From NCBI GenBank assembly GCA_903820505.1, contig CAIJHQ010000046.1, positions 1 through 44,763 on the forward strand: a DNA stretch of 44,763 bases, given 5' to 3'. Both the position numbers and the translations under genes were made by a program. The stretch is from Candidatus Omnitrophota bacterium. GTDB taxonomy: Bacteria; Omnitrophota; Omnitrophia; Omnitrophales; Aquincolibacteriaceae. Shown here piece after piece: positions 1 to 7,929 of the stretch. How positions within the stretch are numbered: the first letter of the stretch is position 1; each line of letters begins with the position of its first letter. The notes under the pieces are model-generated. The model made no database searches. It was not told the origin of the DNA and worked only from the letters and a program-made list of their open reading frames with translations.

Positions 1-735
1 ACACGACCTGGTACAACGGGAGTACGCAGACCGGGAGCACGTTCGAGATCGGGGATGGGAAATTTTGGCATAGCAATATTAACGGAACGGTGTATGACTC
101 CACGGGTGCTGTCCCGATCACGCAATATACGTTCAACGGTAATTCCTACCTCGGCGAGTGGACCACGCTCAAAGGTGATGCGGTGTTTAATGACACGTCC
201 TACCTCAACGACTACCCCTACGGTGCCACCTGCGATGTCACAGGAAATGCAGTGATGAACACGACTTGGTACAACGGGAGCACGCAGACCGGAAGCACAT
301 TCGAGATCGGAGATGGTAAGTATTGGGGTGGTAAGGTCCAGGGAACGGTGTATGACTCGACGGGTGCCGTTCCGATCACGCAATATACGTTCAGCGGTAA
401 TTCTTTTCTCGGCGTCTGGAGTGCAGTCACAGGAAATGCGGTTTTTAATGACACGTCCCACCCCAGCGCCTACAGCACGGTCACGGGGGATGCGGTGATG
501 AACACGACCTGGTACAACGGGAGTACGCAGACCGGGAGCACGTTCGAGATCGGGGATGGGAAATTTTGGCATAGCAATATTAACGGAACGGTGTATGACT
601 CCACGGGTGCTGTCCCGATCACACAATATACGTTCACCGGTAATTCCTACCTCGGCGAGTGGACCACGCTCAAAGGAGATGCGGCGTTTAACGATACGTC
701 CTATCTCAGCGCCTACGGTACGGTCAACGGGAGCG
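1..735 (+). repeat. Three in-gene tandem repeats (about 258, 243 and 240 bp) in the PEP-CTERM gene
   Basis: Copies start at 1 (truncated by the window edge), 259 and 502. Bases 1-121 are identical to 502-622, while the middle copy at 259 has many substitutions in the same stretch. After base 121 copies 1 and 3 differ only at scattered positions until about 205. The first and third copies being closer than either is to the second suggests recombination or stepwise duplication of a two-unit block. Confidence 0.9.
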
Positions 736-1871
736 TGGTATTCAACTCTACCGCGGATCAAGGCGGAACGATCGACGCCGGAGAAACCGGAACCGTCACG
801 GGAGATTTCCAGACCACGAGCGGCATCACGTTTATGAGCGGCACAGTTTCGTCTGCGATCAGCGGCACAGGCGGTGTGACCAAGACCAGCGATGGCACCG
901 TAACGCTTTCAGGAGTCAACACCTATACTGGGAAAACCGCTGTCAATGGCGGCACGCTTGTGATAGCAGATGAGACCAGTCTTGGCGCGGATCCCGGGGA
1001 ATCAGCGGCAGACCAACTTAAGTTGGATGGTGGGACGTTGCAGACGACGGCTACTTTTTCGATCGATGATGCCAATAGAGGCATTACGCTTGGTGATTCA
1101 GGGGGAACGTTCAGTCCCGATGTCAGTACAAACCTAACTCTCGCGAATGTTATCGCGGGGACAGGCGCGCTAACCAAGGCCGGGTTGGGACAGCTTACTT
1201 TGACGAACGCTAACTCTTATTCAGGCATTACGGATATTCAGGAAGGAACCTTGGCGCTGTCGGGTTCCGGCAGTATCACTAATTCCTCGCTGATCAGCGT
1301 CGCAAGCGGCGCGACACTGGATGTGACGGGATTATCAGGCGGCCTTGAATTGGCCGCTGGCCAGATCCTTATGGGCACGGGGGAGGTGACCGGAATTCTT
1401 ACCGTCGGGGCGGGAAGCATCATCACCCCCGGAAATTCCCCGGGCATCATTACCGTTAATGGTGACTTCACGCTGATTGGCACCTATGAAGCGGAACTCG
1501 GAGGAACCACCCCGGGAACGGAATACGACCAGATCCTCGTTTATGGCGGTGATGTTGTGTTCGGTTCGGGGAGCGAGATCAAGCTTGTTCCTTATCCTTT
1601 AGTAGGCGGCTTTACTCCAACGGCTGGTGACATATTCACACTGATCGACTGGGATGACAGCAAGTCCTTCGCGATGGACCCGACCTTCACGGTGAATACT
1701 GACGCCTTTGGTTCCCCCAGCGATTGGACCTTCGCGCAAAGCGGGTCGTCGTTTACGGCGACCTACAACGGTCCTGTGACGGGCGTTCCCGAGCCGTCTT
1801 CCATGGCCGTGAGCGGTCTCGCGATCGGACTTCTTGGATTACTCAAGCGATTCCGCAGAAAAAAAGCGTAA
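3..1871 (+). CDS. PEP-CTERM surface protein with tandem repeats and autotransporter-type beta repeats (5' partial)
   Basis: The reading frame is open from base 3, so the start lies outside the window; 622 residues are visible. The N-terminal part has three copies of an 81-86 residue unit beginning TTWYNGSTQTGSTFEIGDGK and containing GTVYDSTGAVPITQYTF. The middle has two autotransporter-associated beta-strand repeats (GTGGVTKTSDGTVTLSG and GTGALTKAGLGQLTL) and a PGNSPG motif typical of such beta-helical passengers. The C-terminus is a textbook PEP-CTERM signal: VPEPSS, a hydrophobic helix, then RFRRKK. Family knowledge says such proteins are exported and sorted by an exosortase, then left on the surface or in the matrix; no exosortase is in this window. 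Codons are rich in Thr, Ser, Gly and Asn, unlike the housekeeping genes downstream. The adhesin or matrix role is inferred. Confidence 0.85.
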   Translation, partial: TTWYNGSTQTGSTFEIGDGKFWHSNINGTVYDSTGAVPITQYTFNGNSYLGEWTTLKGDAVFNDTSYLNDYPYGATCDVTGNAVMNTTWYNGSTQTGSTFEIGDGKYWGGKVQGTVYDSTGAVPITQYTFSGNSFLGVWSAVTGNAVFNDTSHPSAYSTVTGDAVMNTTWYNGSTQTGSTFEIGDGKFWHSNINGTVYDSTGAVPITQYTFTGNSYLGEWTTLKGDAAFNDTSYLSAYGTVNGSVVFNSTADQGGTIDAGETGTVTGDFQTTSGITFMSGTVSSAISGTGGVTKTSDGTVTLSGVNTYTGKTAVNGGTLVIADETSLGADPGESAADQLKLDGGTLQTTATFSIDDANRGITLGDSGGTFSPDVSTNLTLANVIAGTGALTKAGLGQLTLTNANSYSGITDIQEGTLALSGSGSITNSSLISVASGATLDVTGLSGGLELAAGQILMGTGEVTGILTVGAGSIITPGNSPGIITVNGDFTLIGTYEAELGGTTPGTEYDQILVYGGDVVFGSGSEIKLVPYPLVGGFTPTAGDIFTLIDWDDSKSFAMDPTFTVNTDAFGSPSDWTFAQSGSSFTATYNGPVTGVPEPSSMAVSGLAIGLLGLLKRFRRKKA

Positions 1872-1911
1872 GGTTTTTCCTCCTCCTTGAAGTGGTTTTT
1901 TCTCCAGGGAC

Positions 1912-1942
1912 GGGGACGGTTCTCCCCGGGAGAATCGTCCCT
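1912..1942. repeat. Palindrome 3' of the PEP-CTERM gene (REP-like or terminator hairpin)
   Basis: GGGACGGTTCTCCC at 1913-1926 pairs with GGGAGAATCGTCCC at 1928-1941: 14 pairs with one G-U and a one-base centre. It lies 42 bp after the stop codon and is followed only by CTTTA, so it is a poor intrinsic terminator. A partial GGGACG duplication precedes it. Its position matches the two other intergenic palindromes in this window, although its sequence differs. The stretch 1943-2055 shows nothing else I can name. Confidence 0.7.
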
Positions 1943-2055
1943 TTACGGTGACATGCGACATTCTTGCCGTAGAATAACGGAGGTGACAGGCAGTCCGATA
2001 ATGCCAGTCCAATAAACGTATGCTGTTATAGCAATATAAATATGCAAAAAAAGCA

Positions 2056-2083
2056 TTGACGTAGACGGGGCTCTGTATAGAAT
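2056..2083 (+). promoter_or_regulatory. Putative sigma70 promoter of radC, with start site at or next to the ATG
   Basis: TTGACG at 2056-2061 is followed, 16 bp later, by TAGAAT at 2078-2083. The expected transcription start is about 2090, which is the ATG of radC itself. No ribosome binding site is visible in front of that ATG, so the message may be leaderless. Confidence 0.5.
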
Positions 2084-2089
2084 ACCTAT

Positions 2090-2770
2090 ATGATCAAGAG
2101 TCTCAAGGATTGGCCGGAGAATGAACGGCCGCGGGAAAAACTGCTTCAAAGGGGAGCGGAGGTACTTTCGGACGCGGAGCTTCTGGCGGTACTGTTCGGT
2201 CACGGGACACGGGGCCAGGACGTCGTCAGTTTTTCCCGCGACCTCTTGCAGCAGTTCACGGGATTGCGGGGTTTGCTTAACCAGAGCCAGGGAACGTTGA
2301 GGCAGGTCAAAGGTCTCGGCGCGGCGAAGGTCTGCATGCTTTTTGCCATCAAAGAGATCGGGCTTCGTCAGTTGCGGGAGAAAGTGGTGGGGCAGAATTT
2401 CGTCCGCAGCCCGCAGGCCGTGACGGATTACCTGTGCGCCGCGCTCCGGGACCAGAAGCGCGAGATCTTTAAAGTTCTTTTTCTGGACAAAGCCCTCCGG
2501 ATCGTCGGGGAGCGCGACCTTTTTTACGGAACGATCGATGAAGCCGCGGTGCATCCGCGCGAGGTCGTCAAGGCGGCCCTGGAATTCCACGCGTCGAACC
2601 TTGTGCTGGTGCACAATCACCCGTCCGGAAAGATCGAACCGAGTCGCGAGGATTACGAGATCACGCAAAAGATCAAAGCGGCGTGCCAGACGGTCTCGAT
2701 CCGGATCCTGGACCACATCATTGTCGGCGAGAACCAGTACTTCAGCTTTTCAGAACGGAATTCGCTTTAA
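2090..2770 (+). CDS. radC: RadC/JAB-domain (JAMM) family protein
   Basis: 226 residues, full length for RadC. The N-terminus IKSLKDWPENERPREKLL is the family's typical opening, so the ATG at 2090 is well supported despite the missing Shine-Dalgarno. A helix-hairpin-helix-like region (about 25-105) precedes the MPN/JAMM domain. The metal-binding motif HNHPSG starts at H175, with the downstream S and D in PSREDYE. The JAMM fold is a metal-dependent hydrolase fold, but the molecular role of RadC is unsettled; the old DNA-repair assignment is not secure. Its 3' end overlaps the convergent HAD gene by 21 bp. Confidence 0.93.
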   Translation: MIKSLKDWPENERPREKLLQRGAEVLSDAELLAVLFGHGTRGQDVVSFSRDLLQQFTGLRGLLNQSQGTLRQVKGLGAAKVCMLFAIKEIGLRQLREKVVGQNFVRSPQAVTDYLCAALRDQKREIFKVLFLDKALRIVGERDLFYGTIDEAAVHPREVVKAALEFHASNLVLVHNHPSGKIEPSREDYEITQKIKAACQTVSIRILDHIIVGENQYFSFSERNSL

Positions 2771-3469
2771 GGAGTAGAGTCCGTCGAGACAGGCCATGAA
2801 GGCCGGGATGTGGGAGAGGTCCTTCAGAAGGTGGTCCGGCGGCGAGCCCCTGAAATCTTCCTTTTGGGAGTGATTGGTCAGGACGGCGATCGTTCTGAGG
2901 CCGACGGTTTTCGCCGCGCGGACATCGTGGATCGTGTCGCCGATGACGTAGATGCATTCCTTGGGGATCGGGCTCCCCGTGATCTTTTCTGCGCGCCGAA
3001 TGGCATGACGCAGGATCCCCGGACGTTCGCCCGCGTCCGACGCGAACCCGCCGCATTTGAAATAGTGATAGATCCCGCCCCGTTCAAGCTTTATCCGGCT
3101 CGCCAGCTCGAAATTCCCGGTCCCAAGCGCCAGGAAAATCTCTTCGCGGCGGGACAGATGTTCCAGAAGTTCTGTTATGCCGGGCATCAATCGGTACTGA
3201 TCGGTGATAGCGACTTCTGCACGGAGAAGTTCATGATAGCGGTCGCGTAAAAGCCTGTTCTCGTCCCCGGTCAGTCGCCGGCCTAGAAGTCTCTCGCAGA
3301 TCGCGTCAATGATCGCGGGATCGGTCTTGCCGTGGGGCACGGTGTCACCCCAACAGTCGGCGATCCCGAACATCTCCTCGAAGGCTTTTTCCAGGGCGAC
3401 TTTTCCGCAGCCACCCGTAAGAAGGAGTGTTCCGTCAATATCGAAGATCAGCAACATCTTTGTCGTCAT
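2750..3469 (-). CDS. HAD-superfamily hydrolase, phosphoglycolate phosphatase-like
   Basis: 239 residues from the ATG at 3469, chosen because it precedes the first beta strand MLLIFDIDGT directly; an upstream extension reads as non-coding. Motif I is D10-I-D12-G-T, motif II lies in LALGTGN, and motif III is VIGDTIHDVRAA, preceded by a conserved Lys in PKECIYV. A helical cap sits between motifs I and II (C1-type). These residues support a Mg-dependent phosphatase acting on a small phosphorylated metabolite; the substrate cannot be read from sequence, and Gph-like is only the nearest description. It is the only minus-strand gene in the window. It converges on radC and diverges from the transporter operon across 71 bp. 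Confidence 0.85.
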   Translation of the reverse strand: MTTKMLLIFDIDGTLLLTGGCGKVALEKAFEEMFGIADCWGDTVPHGKTDPAIIDAICERLLGRRLTGDENRLLRDRYHELLRAEVAITDQYRLMPGITELLEHLSRREEIFLALGTGNFELASRIKLERGGIYHYFKCGGFASDAGERPGILRHAIRRAEKITGSPIPKECIYVIGDTIHDVRAAKTVGLRTIAVLTNHSQKEDFRGSPPDHLLKDLSHIPAFMACLDGLYSLKRIPF

Positions 3470-3540
3470 GGGGCGGATTTTACCACAGCGGGCCGGCGCG
3501 AGAATATGATATATTACCCGCTCAACAAAGGGGCGATCCG
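3470..3540. promoter_or_regulatory. Divergent intergenic region with an AT-rich promoter-like core
   Basis: Only 71 bp separate the HAD gene from the transporter operon. The run around 3503-3516 contains TATGAT (3505-3510) on the + strand and reads as TATA-like on the other strand, so it could serve both directions. I see no good -35 box on either strand. AAAGGGG at about 3527-3533 is a good ribosome binding site for the TTG start at 3541. Confidence 0.35.
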
Positions 3541-5229
3541 TTGAAGGCAAGAATTTCTGTCATTTTTCTCGCGCTATCGCTGGTCACTGCCGGCACGCCG
3601 CTCAGGGCGGCGGAACAAAGCGATTTTTTCGATAAAGCCCTCGTCCTTTCGGTTTCCACGGAGCCCAAGACCTTCAATGTGATGGTGGCGCAGGAAACCT
3701 CGAGCACCGAGATCACGCAATTGCTATTTGAAGGCCTGACCGAATTCGATCCGCGGACCGGCCAGGTCGTTCCGAAACTTGCCGCAAGCTGGGAACATTC
3801 CAAAGACGGCCTCGTCTGGACGTTCCATCTCAGGAAAGATGTCCGGTGGTCGGACGGCGTGCCGTTCACGGCGGAGGACGTGCAATTCACTTTTGAGAAG
3901 ATCATCTTCAATCCCGCGATCCCCAACGGCGCCCGGGACGTTTTCACTTTGCGCGGCAAACCCGTTATGGTCAAAGCGACCGGCGCTTCGACCGTAAAAT
4001 TCGTGCTTCCCGAACCCCTTGCGCCGTTCCTTTTCGCCCTCTCCCAGCCGATCGTTCCAAAACACATCCTGGAAAAAGCCGTCGATGCCGGTACCTTTCA
4101 AAGCGTGTGGGGACTTGGGGAAGATCCGTCACGGATCGTGGGAACGGGACCTTTCCGGATCTCCAAGGTCCTTCCCGGCGAGCGGATCGAACTGGTCCGG
4201 AACGGTCATTACTGGAAAAAGGACGCCGCCGGGAACGCGCTTCCCCGTTTGGAGCGCATTCTTTTTTTGATCGTGCCTAGCGCGGAGAACCAGCTGCTGC
4301 GTTTTCTGGACGGGGAGACGGATGTTTACGCCGTGCGCGGTGCGGATTATCCGCTTTTAAAACCATTGGAGTCCAAGAAGAAATTCAAGATCTATCGCGC
4401 CGGACCTTCTTTGGGTTCCTATTTTGTCGCGTTCAATCAGCAAACAAAGACGCCATGGAAAAAAGCCTGGTTTCGGAGCCGCGATTTCCGGCGGGCGCTC
4501 GCTTTCGGGATCGACCGCGGATCCATGATCGATATCGTGTTCAACCGGCTGGCGGTGAAGCAGTGTTCGCCGCTCAGCCCTTCCGCGCCTCTCTACTTTG
4601 ATCCGGAGACCCGGTGTTACGATCACGATCCGGTCGTGACGAAAACGATCCTTGCCGATGTGGTCGGGTTGGCGGACAAGAACAAGGACGGTGTGCTCGA
4701 AGACGCGGAGGGGCATCCGCTGGAGATCGTGATGATGATAAGCTCCGAAGATCCTACGCGGCTGGAATTGGCCCAGATGATTCGCGAGGACTGGCGGAAG
4801 CTCGGCATCAAAGTGCATTTGCAGCCGCTGGAATTTAACACGCTGGTGACCAAATTGACCGTGACGCATGATTGGGAGGCGGTCCTGATCGGACTCACGG
4901 GGCCGGTCGACCCGCATTTTGGCGCGAACGTGTGGCTCTCGAACGGCAATCTCCATTTCTGGAATGAGGGAGCAGCCAAGCCCGAATACTATGAAACCAG
5001 GATCGACGAGCTTTTCCATAAGGCAAGCGTCACGTTGGACCCGGAACGGCGCAAGGCCTATTACAAGGAGTGGCAACGTCTGGCAGTTGAGGAGCTTCCG
5101 CTCATTTACACCGTGGCTCCGGAGATCGTGTACGCGGTTCGGGACCGGTTCGGGGCCTTGCAGCCGACGGCGCTCGGCGGTCCGTTCTATCCGATCGAAG
5201 AGCTGGAACCGCAGAAGGGGACGGCATGA
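3541..5229 (+). CDS. Peptide-type ABC transporter substrate-binding protein (SBP_bac_5, DppA/OppA-like)
   Basis: 562 residues from a TTG start at 3541, chosen because AAAGGGG lies seven bases upstream and the product then begins with a clean signal peptide (MKARISVIFLALSLV ... LRA-AEQ). The mature protein has family-5 hallmarks: TLVTAGTP-like export region, LLFEGLTEFDPRTGQVVPKL, WTFHLRKDVRWSDGVPFTAED, and VGTGPFRISKV. It would capture a peptide or similar ligand in the periplasm and hand it to the permeases encoded next. An insertion at 379-390, DKNKDGVLEDAE, matches a canonical 12-residue EF-hand calcium loop. Ligand identity is unknown. The stop overlaps the next start as ATGA. Confidence 0.92.
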   Translation: MKARISVIFLALSLVTAGTPLRAAEQSDFFDKALVLSVSTEPKTFNVMVAQETSSTEITQLLFEGLTEFDPRTGQVVPKLAASWEHSKDGLVWTFHLRKDVRWSDGVPFTAEDVQFTFEKIIFNPAIPNGARDVFTLRGKPVMVKATGASTVKFVLPEPLAPFLFALSQPIVPKHILEKAVDAGTFQSVWGLGEDPSRIVGTGPFRISKVLPGERIELVRNGHYWKKDAAGNALPRLERILFLIVPSAENQLLRFLDGETDVYAVRGADYPLLKPLESKKKFKIYRAGPSLGSYFVAFNQQTKTPWKKAWFRSRDFRRALAFGIDRGSMIDIVFNRLAVKQCSPLSPSAPLYFDPETRCYDHDPVVTKTILADVVGLADKNKDGVLEDAEGHPLEIVMMISSEDPTRLELAQMIREDWRKLGIKVHLQPLEFNTLVTKLTVTHDWEAVLIGLTGPVDPHFGANVWLSNGNLHFWNEGAAKPEYYETRIDELFHKASVTLDPERRKAYYKEWQRLAVEELPLIYTVAPEIVYAVRDRFGALQPTALGGPFYPIEELEPQKGTA

Positions 5230-6212
5230 GGAAACGGGCGTTCCTTTTCCACCGGTTCCTGACCACGCTCCCGCTTTTTTTCCTTCTGCCGCTTTTGACC
5301 TTTTGGCTGATGCACCTGGTGCCGGGGAATTATTTTGATCAGCTGCGCCTGAACCCGCAGATTTCGCAGGCAACGGTTGAAAAATACGAACAGCTTTATC
5401 ATTTAAAAGAGCCGGTCGGGATCCAGTACCTTTATTGGCTGCAGCGGATCGTCCGTCTGGACCTCGGTTTTTCTTTCGCTTATAAACAACCGGTCCTCGA
5501 TGTCCTTGCCTCGCGGCTCGGGAATACCGTGCTGCTGACCGGAGTGTCGTTCCTTTGGGCATGGTTGCTCGCGGTTTTCCTGGGGCTGCTGGCCGCCCGC
5601 TATCCCAAGTCGCTTTTTAACCGCTCTCTGGAAGCGATCGCTTACTTCGGCCTTTCCATCCCGAATTTTTTCCTGTGTATGCTGCTCTTATACGGCGCGT
5701 CGCGGTGGGGAGGGCTTCCTTTGGGAGGGATGCGCTCGGTGGGGTATGAAGAGCTCACGGTAAGCGGGAAAATAGCGGATCTGCTCAGGCACCTCGTCAT
5801 CCCGTCTTTTGTCCTCGGCCTCGGGATCTTTTCGTTCCTGTTCCGGCTGATGCGCTCTCAGGCCGCGGAAGTGCTTGATAAAGATTTTATCCTGTATCTC
5901 AGGACCTGGCGGATCTCGGAATCCAGGATTCTTTTCAGGCACGTCGCCCGTAACGCCATCAATCCTCTGATCACGCTTCTCGGTATGCAGCTTCCGGCGC
6001 TGGTGAGCGGGGCCGCGCTCGTGGAAATATTCACGGGATGGCCGGGTCTCGGTCAGGTCATGCTCCAGGCGGTCCGGACGCAAGACCTTTTCCTGGTGCT
6101 TGGCAACATGGTCATGGTCTCGTGCCTCCTGATCGTGGGGAATCTCCTGGCCGATCTTCTGCTATTGTGGGTCGATCCGCGGATCCGGACCGGAAGCGAG
6201 GTGCGGGCGTGA
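5226..6212 (+). CDS. Peptide-type ABC transporter permease, DppB/OppB-like
   Basis: 328 residues with about six membrane segments. The N-terminus has the first helix plus the LVPGNYFD region common to DppB proteins. The inner-membrane domain (about 95-325) contains the coupling-loop region near YLRTWRISESRILFRHVARN, corresponding to the EAA motif that docks on the ATPases. The C-terminal helix pair includes IFTGWPGLGQVML, a strong DppB signature. It starts at an ATGA overlap with the binding protein and ends in a GTGA overlap with the second permease, so translation is probably coupled. Confidence 0.92.
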   Translation: MRKRAFLFHRFLTTLPLFFLLPLLTFWLMHLVPGNYFDQLRLNPQISQATVEKYEQLYHLKEPVGIQYLYWLQRIVRLDLGFSFAYKQPVLDVLASRLGNTVLLTGVSFLWAWLLAVFLGLLAARYPKSLFNRSLEAIAYFGLSIPNFFLCMLLLYGASRWGGLPLGGMRSVGYEELTVSGKIADLLRHLVIPSFVLGLGIFSFLFRLMRSQAAEVLDKDFILYLRTWRISESRILFRHVARNAINPLITLLGMQLPALVSGAALVEIFTGWPGLGQVMLQAVRTQDLFLVLGNMVMVSCLLIVGNLLADLLLLWVDPRIRTGSEVRA

Positions 6213-7216
6213 GACGAGGTCTTCTCTATTATCTTTCGATCCTGTTTCTGGGAGGGATCATTCTGAGCGCGTGTTTCGCCGACCGGATCGCGCCGTACGA
6301 GCCGAACAGAGAGGACCGGAAGGCCTCGTTCCATCCGCCGGCCAGGATCCACTTTTGGGACGGAGAGGGGCGCTTTCATTTGCGGCCGTTCGTCTATCTC
6401 ACGAAAATGAAATTCGATGAAGATCTCAAGCGGTGCTACGAAGAAATCCCCGGGAGAAAATATTTCCTGCGGCGGGGACGGCACTCGCTCTTGAGCGTCC
6501 AGCCGCCGGCCAAGGTCTATTTGCTGGGGACTGATTCGCGCGGGCGGGATCTTTTTTCGCGGATCCTTTACGGCGCGCGGACGTCGCTTTCCATCGGATT
6601 CTTCGGGGTCCTGGTGGCGACGGGATTCGGATTTTTACTCGGGGCGGTGGCGGGTTATTACGGAGGGTGGCTGGATACGCTGCTGATGCGTTTCGCGGAA
6701 TTCTTCATCATGATCCCGGCGTTTTATCTTCTGCTGGCGCTGCGGGGTGCGCTGCCGCCGACGCTGGATTCTTCGCAGATCTATTTTCTGATCGTCATGA
6801 TCCTGAGCCTGATCGGATGGGGCTCTATCGCGCGCGTGGTCCGCGGCATGGTGATCTCGCTTCGGGAGCGGGAATTTGTCCTGGCGTCCCGGATGCTCGG
6901 TCGCGGGACTGCGGAGATCCTGGGCCGGCATATCCTGCCTCATACGCTGAGTTATCTCGCGGTCATCGTGAGCGTTTCGATCCCGGGTTACATCCTCGGC
7001 GAATCTTTTTTGAGCGTGCTGGGTCTGGGTATTCAGGAGCCGGCCATCAGTTGGGGGAATCTTTTGACGGACGCCCTTTCCATCGCGCGGGTGCAGCTGC
7101 ACCCCTGGGTGCTTACTCCCGGATTGTTCATTTTCATGACCGCGCTTTCCTGCAATGTGCTGGGCGATCATTTCAAGCAAGCGGCCGCCGGAGAAAAGAT
7201 CGGAGAACCGTTATGA
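6209..7216 (+). CDS. Peptide-type ABC transporter permease, DppC/OppC-like, with a long periplasmic insert
   Basis: 335 residues from the GTG at 6209, which overlaps the previous stop (GTGA) and begins just before the first membrane helix (LLYYLSILFLGGIILSAC). The usual DppC entry motif LLGTDSRGRDLFSRILYGAR and the C-terminal ILGESFLSVLGLGIQEPAISWG are both present. Between the first helix and LGTDSRGRD lies an unusually long hydrophilic stretch (about residues 30-105, including the FHPPARIHFWDGEGRFH region), longer than the short linker of typical DppC proteins. It forms the second half of the transport channel with the preceding permease. Confidence 0.9.
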   Translation: MRRGLLYYLSILFLGGIILSACFADRIAPYEPNREDRKASFHPPARIHFWDGEGRFHLRPFVYLTKMKFDEDLKRCYEEIPGRKYFLRRGRHSLLSVQPPAKVYLLGTDSRGRDLFSRILYGARTSLSIGFFGVLVATGFGFLLGAVAGYYGGWLDTLLMRFAEFFIMIPAFYLLLALRGALPPTLDSSQIYFLIVMILSLIGWGSIARVVRGMVISLREREFVLASRMLGRGTAEILGRHILPHTLSYLAVIVSVSIPGYILGESFLSVLGLGIQEPAISWGNLLTDALSIARVQLHPWVLTPGLFIFMTALSCNVLGDHFKQAAAGEKIGEPL

Positions 7217-7929
7217 ACCGGACGATCCTCGAGGTCCGCGATCTGATGCTGGGCTATCCGAAAGGTCCGCAGTTCGGGCCGCTGACTTTTGAGATCGGTA
7301 CCGGAGAGGCCTTCGCGCTGGTCGGCGAGTCGGGCGCCGGGAAAAGTACCGTGGCGTTCGAGCTCATGGGGGTTTTGAATTTCAAGGGCGGCAAAAGGAG
7401 CCGCGGAGAAGCCGAACTCCGTTGTTCCCGGAACGAGGTGGCCTATATTCCGCAGGACCCGGCGGCGGCCCTGGACCCGCTGTTCACGATCGGCGATCAC
7501 ATCCGTGAACTGAATTGCTCTGAAACGGTGGTCCGCAGCGTCCTGGAAAAAGTGAAGCTGCCGCTCGAGAACATCAGTTTAAAAAGTTATCCCCACGAAT
7601 TGAGCGGCGGAATGCTCCAGAGGTTCCTGATCGGCATGGCTTTGGTGCGCGTGCCGCGGCTTCTTATTGCCGACGAACCGACGTCCTCCTTGGACGTGGT
7701 CCACCAGGCGCAGATCATGAAGCTCTTTCACGCGGTCCGGGACGAAGGGATTTCCATTCTCTACATCACGCATAACGTGCCGCTGGCCCTGGACCTTTGC
7801 GCGCGGATGGCCGTGCTTTATCAGGGTGAGATCGTGGAAATGGGCAGCTGCCGGGAGGTCTACAGGAACCCGCGGCATGAATTCACCCGGAGACTGTTCC
7901 GTTCGGTCCCCGTTCTGGAGGTTTCATGA
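7213..7929 (+). CDS. Peptide-type ABC transporter ATPase 1, DppD-like (short form)
   Basis: 238 residues starting at an ATGA overlap with the preceding permease gene. Walker A GESGAGKST, Q-loop YIPQDPAAALDP, signature LSGGM, Walker B LLIADEPTSSLD and switch His in ITHN are all present, so it should hydrolyse ATP. Typical DppD proteins have about 320 residues with a C-terminal oligopeptide-transporter extension; here the chain stops soon after HEFTRRLFRSVP, so that extension is missing. It probably pairs with the next gene product as a heterodimer on the cytoplasmic face of the permeases. Confidence 0.92.
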   Translation: MNRTILEVRDLMLGYPKGPQFGPLTFEIGTGEAFALVGESGAGKSTVAFELMGVLNFKGGKRSRGEAELRCSRNEVAYIPQDPAAALDPLFTIGDHIRELNCSETVVRSVLEKVKLPLENISLKSYPHELSGGMLQRFLIGMALVRVPRLLIADEPTSSLDVVHQAQIMKLFHAVRDEGISILYITHNVPLALDLCARMAVLYQGEIVEMGSCREVYRNPRHEFTRRLFRSVPVLEVS

